DNA of 64,000 bases from Azospirillum oryzae (GTDB lineage: Bacteria > Pseudomonadota > Alphaproteobacteria > Azospirillales > Azospirillaceae). Below are positions 16,499-24,043 of the stretch, piece after piece. Location: the NCBI RefSeq assembly GCF_008364795.1, contig NZ_VTTM01000002.1:960590-1024589 (forward strand), read 5' to 3'. How positions within the stretch are numbered: the first letter of the stretch is position 1; each line of letters opens with the position of its first letter. The notes beneath the pieces are model-generated. The model saw nothing but the letters and a program-made list of their open reading frames with translations, ran no database searches and had not been told where the DNA came from. The position numbers were made by a program, and so were the translations under genes.

Positions 16499-17578
16499 AT
16501 GAGCGCTAACTTCTTCGACGAGGACGACCTCCTCCGCATCCGTCGCCGTTCGCTGCTGCGGCTGGCCGCCGGTGGGCTGGCGCTGCCGGGCCTGCCGCTG
16601 GCCGGCAACTCGCTGATCGGGTCGGCGCTCGCCGCCGCTGTGCCGGACAGGACCTTCCGCATCACCATGGTGCTGGGTCGCGGCGAGAGCGACAATGAAT
16701 ATGGCTTCAAGGACTATCTGGCCCGCCGCGGCCTGAAGGTCGACTACACCATCCGCAACACCGGCGGCGACACCGCCAAGCTGCCGGGCATCATCGAAGA
16801 GATCAAGGATACCCGTCCCGATCTGATCTACAGCTGGGGCACGCCGCAGACCCGCGGCCTGATCGGTCCGTTCGACCAGCCCGATCCGCGCAAATACGTC
16901 ACCGACATCCCGGTCGTCTTCACCTTCGTCGCCGCCCCGGTGGATGCGAAGATCGTACCCGACCTCGCCCGTTCGGGGCGCAACGTCACCGGCACCATCC
17001 ACATCGCCCCCATCGCGGTCCAGTTGAACACCATCCAGGCTTACCGTCCGATCAAGCGGCTGGGCGTCGTCTACAACCCGCAGGAACGCAACTCCGTCCT
17101 CACCATCGAGGGGCTGCGGGCGGAGACGGCGTTGCGCGGGCTGGAACTGATCGAGGAGCCGGTGCCGCTAAACGACCGGGGCGAGCCGATTTCCGCCGCG
17201 GTTCCCGACGCCATCGCCCGCGCGGCGCAGCGCGGGGCGGAGATGCTGTATATCGGCCCCGACACCTTCATCGCCTTCCACAACCGCAGCGTCGTGGCGG
17301 CGGAGGCGTTGCGGCTGCACCTGCCGACCTTCTCCGTCACCGAGCTGATCGTGCGCACCGACAAGGCGATGCTGGCGCTGGCGAGCAGCGCCTACGGCAT
17401 CGGCCGCTTCACCGCCTTCAAGGCGGCGCAGATCCTGCTGGACGGCGTCAAGCCGGCCGAAATCCCGGTGGAAACGCTGAAGCGCTTCTCCGTCATCATC
17501 AACATGGCAACGGTGCGGTCGCTGGAATATTACCCGCCCATCGGCCTCCTAAATTTCGCGGAAATCATCGAATCGTGA
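16499..17578 (+). CDS. Tat-exported ABC-type substrate-binding protein (PF04392-like)
   Basis: The 359-residue product is a periplasmic solute-binding protein. Its N-terminus carries a twin-arginine-like signal (RIRRRSLLRLAAGG, about 12-25, then a hydrophobic stretch to about residue 50). The mature part matches the ABC_sub_bind family: RITMVLGRGESD, DLIYSWGTPQT, DIPVVFTFVAAPVDA, SGRNVTGT and RLGVVYNPQERNS. No ABC permease or ATPase gene is nearby, so it is an orphan. Its place between sensor genes suggests it presents a ligand to those sensors rather than feeding an ABC importer; this is inference. The gene starts 5 bases after the MFS fusion, with GGAGG upstream. Confidence 0.85.
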   Translation: MSANFFDEDDLLRIRRRSLLRLAAGGLALPGLPLAGNSLIGSALAAAVPDRTFRITMVLGRGESDNEYGFKDYLARRGLKVDYTIRNTGGDTAKLPGIIEEIKDTRPDLIYSWGTPQTRGLIGPFDQPDPRKYVTDIPVVFTFVAAPVDAKIVPDLARSGRNVTGTIHIAPIAVQLNTIQAYRPIKRLGVVYNPQERNSVLTIEGLRAETALRGLELIEEPVPLNDRGEPISAAVPDAIARAAQRGAEMLYIGPDTFIAFHNRSVVAAEALRLHLPTFSVTELIVRTDKAMLALASSAYGIGRFTAFKAAQILLDGVKPAEIPVETLKRFSVIINMATVRSLEYYPPIGLLNFAEIIES

Positions 17579-17588
17579 GTGGCGAATT

Positions 17589-18380
17589 ATGAGCGTCCTG
17601 CCCCCCGTCCCCCTGCCGTTCGGCGCGATCCCCTTGCGCGGCGACGCCGCGCGCGCGGTCGCCGCCGTCCGCCTGCGGGCGCTGGCCGCCAACCTGCCGG
17701 ACGGGCTGACCGTCCGCATGATGGACCTGGACGATTCCAATCTGCTCGCCGACTTCCGCGTCCGCGTGGTGGCGACGCTGGAGGACCCCGACCATTACCG
17801 CATGGCGGGGGAGGTCGGGAACTTCGTCGCCGACCATCTGGGCGACCGCGGCCTGACCGCCGGCATCTTCCGCAAGGGCGCGCTGGTCGCCTATGGCGCG
17901 CTGGGCCTGCCGTCGGCCGCCGATCCCAACCGGGGCCGCGATCTCGATCTGCCGGAAGCGGAGCTTCCCTGGGTCGCGCACATGTCGTCGGCGATGGTCG
18001 ATCCCTCGGAGCGCGGGCGCGGTTTGCATCACCGCCTGATCGACTGGCGGATCGAAGTGGCGGAGGCGCTCGGCCGCCGGCATCTCGTCACCACCGTCAG
18101 CACGCGCAACCACCGCAGCTGGGGTCATCTGGCGCGGCACGGCATCTATCCGAAGCGGCTGGTCCGCGTCGGCGGCGATCTGGTGCGGCTGCTGGTCCAC
18201 CGCGATTTCACCGTCGACCCGGTCTTCGACACCGCCAGTGCCGAACTGGTCGCGGTGGAGGAGCTGGCGTCCCGCTGGGACGTGTTCGATCGCGGTCATG
18301 TCTGGGGCCGCGTCGCGGTGGGCGAGGGAGCGTCGCAACGCTGGTACGCACTGTGCGGCCGGGAGCGCGATCCGCGCTGA
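17589..18380 (+). CDS. GNAT-family acetyltransferase
   Basis: The 263-residue product contains a GNAT core: AHMSSAMVDPSERGRGLHHRL at about 136-156, in which RGRGLHH is the acetyl-CoA pyrophosphate-binding loop, followed by VTTVSTRNHRSWGHLARHGI with the usual N-x2-S near the active site. About 60 N-terminal and 70 C-terminal residues flank the core. The acceptor is unknown. It starts 10 bases after the substrate-binding protein gene and ends 73 bases before the second sensor pair, so it is part of the same module and may modify a component of it. No signal peptide; cytoplasmic. Confidence 0.8.
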   Translation: MSVLPPVPLPFGAIPLRGDAARAVAAVRLRALAANLPDGLTVRMMDLDDSNLLADFRVRVVATLEDPDHYRMAGEVGNFVADHLGDRGLTAGIFRKGALVAYGALGLPSAADPNRGRDLDLPEAELPWVAHMSSAMVDPSERGRGLHHRLIDWRIEVAEALGRRHLVTTVSTRNHRSWGHLARHGIYPKRLVRVGGDLVRLLVHRDFTVDPVFDTASAELVAVEELASRWDVFDRGHVWGRVAVGEGASQRWYALCGRERDPR

Positions 18381-18453
18381 TTGGGCCGCGCTGATTGGGT
18401 GGCGCTGATCGCGCCGATGCGGATCGGCGTGTGGCCGGAGGGAGAGGACCGGG

Positions 18454-19269
18454 ATGGGATCGGGCAGTTTCGGGGCGCGGCTGGCGGCGTTCGTGGCGGT
18501 GGCGGTGTTCGTCGCCGGCCTGTCCGCCGTCGTGCTGTGGACGCGCGAACAGGCGCGCCGCCTGGACGAGGCCGTGACCTCCCAGGTCGGCTTCGTGCTG
18601 AGCGAGGCGAAGACCTCGCTCGAAACCCAGCTGAACCTCGGCCTGGCGCTCGGCGACCTGCCGCAGGTCGATGTGCTGCTCGCCCGCGCCCGTGCCGCCC
18701 TACCGGGCATCCAGTCCGTCGCGGTCCTCGACGAGGCCGGCACCATCCTCTTCTCCACCAACGCCGTGGAGGTGGGGGAGGCGCTGCCGCCCCGCGCGGC
18801 ATCGGCGTCCGACGGTCCCGAAAGTGACGTCAGCGGCTTCTGGTCGGAGGAGCGCGGGGCCGAGCGGGTCTATGGCGTCGGTCTTGCCACCAGCTTCGAC
18901 ACCGCGGCCGGCAGCGTCCTGGTGCGCATGCCGTCCGGCGCGATGGCCGAGCCGATGCGCCATTATGCCCTGACCCTGTCCATCGGCGCGGTGCTGATCG
19001 TGCTGCCGCTGGCCCTGGTCGGCTGGCTGGCCGGGCTGGGGATCGCCGCCGGGCCGCGCCGCTCGCTGGCCGAACTCGCCGCCGCCCTGGAAGGGCTGGG
19101 GGAGGGCGCGACCGCTGTTGCCGCCCCATCCGCCGCCCGGATCGACACCCGATCCACCGCCCAGGCCCTCGGCCTGCCCGCACCCGCCTTCGCCGATGCG
19201 GTGCGGCGGCGCCTGACCATCCTCGACGAGGCGGAGCGCGAAGTCGCCCGTCTGGACGAACTCGCATGA
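18454..19269 (+). CDS. small two-helix membrane sensor, pair 2
   Basis: The 271-residue product has the same plan as the gene at 13570: membrane helix at about 8-29, periplasmic domain, helix at about 170-193 and an acidic C-terminal helix (LTILDEAEREVARLDELA). The periplasmic segments LGLALGDLPQV and VAVLDEAGTILFS align with LGLDLSELVDL and VEVVDDRGIVLFA of that gene, showing they are paralogues. It has a strong GGAGGGAGAGG ribosome site and overlaps the next gene as ATGA, exactly as pair 1 does. There is no output domain. It probably acts with the protein encoded at 19266. Confidence 0.72.
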   Translation: MGSGSFGARLAAFVAVAVFVAGLSAVVLWTREQARRLDEAVTSQVGFVLSEAKTSLETQLNLGLALGDLPQVDVLLARARAALPGIQSVAVLDEAGTILFSTNAVEVGEALPPRAASASDGPESDVSGFWSEERGAERVYGVGLATSFDTAAGSVLVRMPSGAMAEPMRHYALTLSIGAVLIVLPLALVGWLAGLGIAAGPRRSLAELAAALEGLGEGATAVAAPSAARIDTRSTAQALGLPAPAFADAVRRRLTILDEAEREVARLDELA

Positions 19270-20693
19270 CATCGCGCAGCCACCGCTCCTTCATGCTCGG
19301 CATTCCCGCGGTCATCCTGCTGGCGGCAGCGCTGGCGATGGCCGGGGTCGGGCTTCTCGGCACCTGGCTGGCGCAGGAGCAACTGGGCGAGGCGCGGGCC
19401 GCCAAGGCCGCCGCGGTGGCGGAGGCGATGCAGCACGATCTGGAGCGCGCCATCGGCTACGGCATCCCGCTTCCGCGGATCGAGGGAGTCGGCGCCTTCC
19501 TGCAAGGCATCGCCGACCGCAACCCGGATATCGGTTTCCTGGCTCTGACCGGCGCCGACGGCCTGCTTCTCCAATCGGCGGCCAGCGGCGGCTCCCTTCC
19601 CGACCGCAAGGAGATGGAGACGCTGGTCGGCTCGCTGCGCAGCCTGCCGACGCCGGAGACACGCGCCGCGACCCTCCAGCCGATCGAACGCGATGGTTTC
19701 CTGATCCTGCGCCTGCCGGTGCGTATCGGCCGCCTGTCTTCGGAAGGCGGTGGCGGCGGGGTGGGGCAGCCGCCCGCCGGCCATGTGCTGGTGGGGGTGC
19801 AGCCCGGACAGGTGCGCGGCCAGATCGCCGGGGAACTTGCGACCGTGGCTCTCGGCGGTCTGGCGGTCCTGCTGCTGCTGGCCGAGTTGGCCGGCGTGCT
19901 GGCCCGTGCCAGCTTCCGCGCGCCGCTGCGCCGGCTGGCCCGCGCGATGGAGGAGGCAGCGGCCGGCCGTTTCGCCACGCTGCTGGGCCGCCGTCCGCGC
20001 GATCAGGTCGGCCGTCTGCTCTTCTCCTTCAACGCCCTGGTCTTCGGCCTGCACGAGCGACGCCAGCGCTTCGCCGCCCATGCGGAGGAGGTGCGCGCCG
20101 CCGTCTTCGACCCGGAGGTCGCCGAGGCCGTCGACCGCACCCGCCGCTCCGCGCTGGAGGCGCTCGGCTCCGGTCTTGAGGCCGCTCCCCGGCGCGAGGT
20201 CGATTCCCGCGCCGACGACATCCATTCCTTCGCCCTGCTGGCTGCGACCTCCGCGGCGATGCTGGCACCGGGCGCCGGGGACCTGTCCGGCGGCATGCTC
20301 GCCGCCCTGCCGGCGGTCGCGCTTGCCGGTCTGGCCGCCGGTTACGTGATTCCCGCCCGGCTGCGCCGGATCGCCGCTCTGCTGACCGCGCTGCTTCTGC
20401 TGGCGGCGGCGGTCTCGGCGATCGCCGCGCCGTCTGGGTCCGCTCCGGCGTCCGGCTTCCTCGGCGCGCTGTCGGGAGGTTTCGCCGGCGGGCTGGCGCT
20501 GTCCTATGTGCGGCATCAGGCCGGGGACGGTGGTCTTCCATCGATCCTGCGGGCGCTGGCGGTCGGTGCCTTGGCCGCGCTGCTTTGGGCGGTGGCGGTC
20601 GATTGGGATGGCGGGTTGCTCGCCGCGTCGGCCATGCTTCCCGCCGGGCTGGCCCTGCTGCTGGCGCGGCCCATCGTCGTTCCGCGGAGCTGA
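19266..20693 (+). CDS. sensor with HAMP-like linker and reduced, MFS-derived membrane domain
   Basis: The 475-residue product is a paralogue of the sensor-MFS fusion at 14337. The N-terminal helix (about 10-32) and periplasmic part carry AIGYGIPLPRIEGV and DIGFLALTGADGLLL, matching GLGVRIPLDRMAGL and DIAYIAVTDPAGRIV. A second helix (about 196-218) leads to a HAMP-like stretch (FRAPLRRLARAMEEAAAGRF to about 275). The C-terminal part (about 320-475) has roughly six hydrophobic helices whose spacing and sequence (ALPAVALAGLAAGYVIPARLRR) resemble the first half of the MFS domain, but the second half is missing. The membrane domain is therefore probably a transporter relic kept for signalling. It overlaps the upstream gene by 4 bases. 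Confidence 0.7.
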   Translation: MTSRSHRSFMLGIPAVILLAAALAMAGVGLLGTWLAQEQLGEARAAKAAAVAEAMQHDLERAIGYGIPLPRIEGVGAFLQGIADRNPDIGFLALTGADGLLLQSAASGGSLPDRKEMETLVGSLRSLPTPETRAATLQPIERDGFLILRLPVRIGRLSSEGGGGGVGQPPAGHVLVGVQPGQVRGQIAGELATVALGGLAVLLLLAELAGVLARASFRAPLRRLARAMEEAAAGRFATLLGRRPRDQVGRLLFSFNALVFGLHERRQRFAAHAEEVRAAVFDPEVAEAVDRTRRSALEALGSGLEAAPRREVDSRADDIHSFALLAATSAAMLAPGAGDLSGGMLAALPAVALAGLAAGYVIPARLRRIAALLTALLLLAAAVSAIAAPSGSAPASGFLGALSGGFAGGLALSYVRHQAGDGGLPSILRALAVGALAALLWAVAVDWDGGLLAASAMLPAGLALLLARPIVVPRS

Positions 20694-20702
20694 GAGACCC
20701 CC

Positions 20703-22856
20703 ATGCTGCTCCAGACCCGCATTATCCTGTTCGTGCTCGCCACCGTCACCATCGTGGCTGGCCTGCTTCTCGGATTCGCCGCGCTGCGAGAGGACGCCGC
20801 CGACCACCGTGCTCGCGAACTGGAATTGGCACGGCTCGAAACCTCCTGGCAGCTCGCCGTCTCGGGTGCCGTCGGCCGCATCGACCAGGGCCTCGGCCGG
20901 TTGGCCGGCGACGCAGAGATCGCCCGCGCGGTGGAGGTGGAGGAGCGCGGCGCGCTCGACCGCCGGGTCGCCGCGCTGGGGATTCTCGCCGCCCCCGCCA
21001 CCGGCGGCATCACCGACGTCAACCTGCTGTCGAAATCGGGCGACCTGCTCTACAGCAGCGATCCGGCATTCGATCCGGCGCCTCTGCTCAATCGCGGCGC
21101 GCTCGATGCCATCCTGTCCGGGCAGAAGCTGGCGCGCGGCGTCCGTCTGGTCGATGGCGAGCGTCTGGTGGTGGTGGCCGGCGTGCCGATCTATGCCGGG
21201 ACCGGGGCCGGCGGCGGCGCGGGAAGCGGGGCCGGCGTCACCGGTGCGGCGGTGGCAGGCTTGGATTTCGTCGCGGCGCTCGACGTGCTGCGGCGGACCA
21301 CCGGCGGGCGCGTCTTCGCCGTCAGCCGCAGCGGTGCCGCACTGGATGGCGAGACCGATCCGCTCTGGCCGGCGGTGAAGCCGCTGGTCCGCCCGGCGGA
21401 GCGCAGCATCGCCCATGTCGCCGACGGCGGGCGCCGCTACGCGCTGGCCAGCCTGCCGGTCGCCGATCTCGCCGGCGGGCGCGTCGCCACCGTGCTGATC
21501 GCCACCGACGTCACCCAGGCGGTGGAGGAGCAGGCACTGTGGTCGGTCGCCTATGTCGCGGCGGTCGGGCTGGTGCTGCTGGGCGCGCTGGGATTGCTCT
21601 ACGGCTTCCTGCGGCGGAACTTCTCCACGCTCGACGGGGCGGTGAAGGCGCTTCAGGACCTCTCCCACGGCCGCGTCATGGGCTATGTCGAGCTGCCGGC
21701 CGGCAATGACGAGATCGGCCGGATCGCCGGCGCGGTGGAGGTCTTCCGCGGCGTGATGCGCGAGATTGAGCGCAGCGCCGGCCAGCGCGAACGCCGCCTG
21801 CGCCGCCAGCAGCGCTTCATCCGCCGCCAGATGGAGGCGCTGGCGGTCACGCTGGAGGAGGACGCCCGCCAGACGCTGTTGGAGGAGCTTCGCCAGATCG
21901 AGGCGGAGACCCACGACACCCAATCCGCGCAATCCAAGGGGGTGGGCGACGAACTTGGCCTGCTGGCGCTGGGCTTCTCCCGTCTGGCGACGCGGGTCAG
22001 CACCCAGCAGGTGCAGCTGACCCAGATGGTGCGCGACTTGCGCGAGGCCTTGGAAGACAAGCGCCGTCTCATCAGCCTGCAGCAGGAGCTGGAAATCGCC
22101 CGCACCATGCAGCTGACCATCCTGCCCCAGGTCTTCCCCGATCTGGCCGAGCTGGACATCGCGGCGCGCATGATCCCGGCCAAGGAGGTCGGCGGCGATT
22201 TCTACGATTTCTTCCCGATCTCCGAGCACAAGGTGGCGCTGGTCATCGCCGACGTGTCGGGCAAGGGCATCCCGGCGGCCTTCTTCATGCTGATCACCCG
22301 CACGATGCTGCGCGCCATCGCCGAATCGGGCGTCGGCCCGGCTGAGACGATGCGCCGGGTCAACAACCTGCTGGCGGCGGAGAACGAACAGATGATGTTC
22401 GTCACCGTCTTCTATGGCGAGCTGGACCTGCGCACTGGCGTGCTGGCCTATTCCAACGGCGGCCACAACCCGCCGCTGCGCATGACCGCGTCCGGGACGG
22501 TGAAGGAGCTGGAGCGCACCCCCGGCATCGCGCTGGCCGCCATGCCCGACATGCCATTCGGCGAGAAGAGCCTCATGCTCGACACCGGCGACATGGTCTT
22601 TCTGTTCACCGACGGCGTCACCGAGGCGTTCAACGGCGAGAATGTGATGTATGGCGACCCCCGTCTTGCCGCCGCGGTCGCCGGCCAGTCCAGCGCGTCC
22701 GCCCGCGACGGGCTGGACGGGGTGCTGACCGACGTGGCCCGGTTCACCGCCGGTGCGCCGCAGTCCGACGACATCACCTGTCTCGTCCTGCGCTGGCGCG
22801 GGGCGGCGGACGCTCCGGTGTCCGCCCTGGCGGCGCTGTCCGATCCGGTCGCCTGA
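20703..22856 (+). CDS. membrane sensor SpoIIE/RsbU-type PP2C phosphatase
   Basis: The 717-residue product is a receptor phosphatase. It has helices at about 5-27 and 280-302 bounding a large periplasmic sensor domain, a HAMP region (about 303-360), a coiled coil (about 360-465) and a C-terminal PP2C domain. Metal-binding acidic motifs are visible: GGDFYDFF (497-504), ADVSGKG (516-522), TDGVTEA (636-642) and SDDIT (688-692). Enzymes of this type dephosphorylate STAS anti-anti-sigma proteins, and such a protein is encoded 104 bases downstream. It starts 9 bases after the second sensor pair. The likely job is to turn a periplasmic signal into release of the STAS protein. Confidence 0.9.
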   Translation: MLLQTRIILFVLATVTIVAGLLLGFAALREDAADHRARELELARLETSWQLAVSGAVGRIDQGLGRLAGDAEIARAVEVEERGALDRRVAALGILAAPATGGITDVNLLSKSGDLLYSSDPAFDPAPLLNRGALDAILSGQKLARGVRLVDGERLVVVAGVPIYAGTGAGGGAGSGAGVTGAAVAGLDFVAALDVLRRTTGGRVFAVSRSGAALDGETDPLWPAVKPLVRPAERSIAHVADGGRRYALASLPVADLAGGRVATVLIATDVTQAVEEQALWSVAYVAAVGLVLLGALGLLYGFLRRNFSTLDGAVKALQDLSHGRVMGYVELPAGNDEIGRIAGAVEVFRGVMREIERSAGQRERRLRRQQRFIRRQMEALAVTLEEDARQTLLEELRQIEAETHDTQSAQSKGVGDELGLLALGFSRLATRVSTQQVQLTQMVRDLREALEDKRRLISLQQELEIARTMQLTILPQVFPDLAELDIAARMIPAKEVGGDFYDFFPISEHKVALVIADVSGKGIPAAFFMLITRTMLRAIAESGVGPAETMRRVNNLLAAENEQMMFVTVFYGELDLRTGVLAYSNGGHNPPLRMTASGTVKELERTPGIALAAMPDMPFGEKSLMLDTGDMVFLFTDGVTEAFNGENVMYGDPRLAAAVAGQSSASARDGLDGVLTDVARFTAGAPQSDDITCLVLRWRGAADAPVSALAALSDPVA

Positions 22857-22960
22857 CGGCGGCGGCCGGGAGGAATCATTCGCTGCACCGCGAATGCATC
22901 GTCGGGCGACTGCCGACATGGTATAAGCACCAATGTGGTAATACGAGGCGAGGGCAGGGT

Positions 22961-23299
22961 ATGAACATCACCGAACAGTCGGTCAACGGCGTCACCGTTC
23001 TGCGGGCGGAGGGTCGGATCGACAGCGGCAATGCCGGCGAATTCGAATCGGCTCTGCTGTCGGCCATCGGTGCCGAAGGCACGCGGCTTGTTGTCGATAT
23101 GGCCCAGCTTTCCTACATCAGTTCAGCCGGGCTACGTTGCCTGCTGGTCGCCGCCAAGGCGGCACGGACGAAGCGCGGTTCGATCGCCCTTTCGGCCATG
23201 GCGCCGCACATCCGCGAGGTGTTCGACGTCAGCGGCTTCTCGTCCCTGTTCGAGATCCACGCCGACGCGGCTGCGGCGGTCGCGGCACTCGGCGGGTGA
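22961..23299 (+). CDS. STAS-domain anti-anti-sigma factor (RsbV/SpoIIAA-like)
   Basis: The 112-residue product is a single STAS domain. It contains VTVLRAEGRIDSGN (11-24), VVDMAQLSYISSAGLRCLL (44-62) and the ending of the fold (FDVSGFSSLFEIHADAAAAV). Ser54 or Ser55 is the expected phosphorylation site, dephosphorylated by the phosphatase encoded just upstream. In partner-switching systems the unphosphorylated STAS protein captures an anti-sigma kinase. No such kinase is encoded in the window. The start ATG has a GAGGGCAGGGT site upstream. Cytoplasmic. Confidence 0.92.
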   Translation: MNITEQSVNGVTVLRAEGRIDSGNAGEFESALLSAIGAEGTRLVVDMAQLSYISSAGLRCLLVAAKAARTKRGSIALSAMAPHIREVFDVSGFSSLFEIHADAAAAVAALGG

Positions 23300-23373
23300 G
23301 GGGATAAGGGGGCGGGCTTCCGCCGGCCGTTGCCGGCTTTTCGATAAGGCGGTTCCCAAAAGGAACCGGGTGC

Positions 23374-23775
23374 ATGATGGGAAGTGCCATTCGGCCCAAC
23401 ATCCTGGTCGTCGAGGATTCTCCGGCCGTCCGTTTGTCCGTTGCCGGCTATCTGGAAGGGCGCGGTTTCGAGGTGACGGAGGCGGAGAACGGACGTGCGG
23501 CCATCCGCGCGCTTGACCGCCGCAGCTTCGACCTGATCGTCACCGACGTGCTGATGCCCGAGGTCGACGGGATCGAACTGATCAAGGCCGCGCGCAACGC
23601 CCAGCCCGAGGTGAAGATCCTCGCCATGTCCGGCGGGGCACCCAACATGCCGGCGGGCTATCTGCTGAAGATGACGCGCATGTTCAATGCGGATGAGATC
23701 ATCTACAAGCCTTTCCTCAACGAAGAGTTGGGAGCCGCGGTTGCCCGTCTGCTCGACCAGCCGCTGCCAAATTAA
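23374..23775 (+). CDS. single-domain response regulator (receiver)
   Basis: The 133-residue product is a stand-alone receiver domain. The acidic pair is Glu14-Asp15, the phosphoacceptor Asp58 lies in VTDVLMPEVDG, the switch Ser86 is in AMSGG and Lys112 in YKPF. There is no output domain, so it must act by protein contact or as a phosphate sink. It is the last gene of the sensor module, 74 bases after the STAS gene. No histidine kinase is encoded beside it; the nearest is at 31456. Two adjacent ATGs (23374, 23377) could start it; AAGGAACCGGG lies upstream. Confidence 0.92.
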   Translation: MMGSAIRPNILVVEDSPAVRLSVAGYLEGRGFEVTEAENGRAAIRALDRRSFDLIVTDVLMPEVDGIELIKAARNAQPEVKILAMSGGAPNMPAGYLLKMTRMFNADEIIYKPFLNEELGAAVARLLDQPLPN

Positions 23776-23810
23776 GCAGATCGAGGCGTCTGCCCAATAA
23801 TGGGGCGCAA

Positions 23811-23846
23811 AAGAAAACGGCTTCGGTGCATGAAGCGCCGAAGCCG
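23811..23846 (-). terminator. hairpin with T-run oriented to the minus strand
   Basis: A 9-bp perfect stem (CGGCTTCGG at 23818-23826, CCGAAGCCG at 23838-23846) has an A-rich run, AAGAAAA, on its left side. Read on the minus strand this becomes a stem followed by TTTTCTT, an intrinsic-terminator shape. In the plus direction no T-run follows. It lies 36 bases after the receiver gene. No minus-strand gene is visible to its right, so it may end an unannotated minus-strand transcript from 23850-24040, or act simply as a 3' hairpin for the receiver mRNA. Confidence 0.55.
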
Positions 23847-24043
23847 CAAGTGATGCGTGGAACCAACCGCTCTCCACCACGCAAGTACCGTGCCAGAACT
23901 CTCGGGATCGCCGGGGGCCGGCTGCTGAAAATCCGGAACGCCGTTTGACCGCTCCTGTTGTTCGGGGAAGGACGGGCGCGCCCACGCCATGCGTGACGCG
24001 AAGCCCGCACTCCAAGAATCCGGAAATGAGGGAGCCGACCACG

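Noticed and set aside
18963..22919. 1318-codon minus-strand frame opposite the sensor and phosphatase genes
   Set aside because: Low-complexity His/Gln/Arg/Gly translation without motifs, and it spans three well-supported plus-strand genes.
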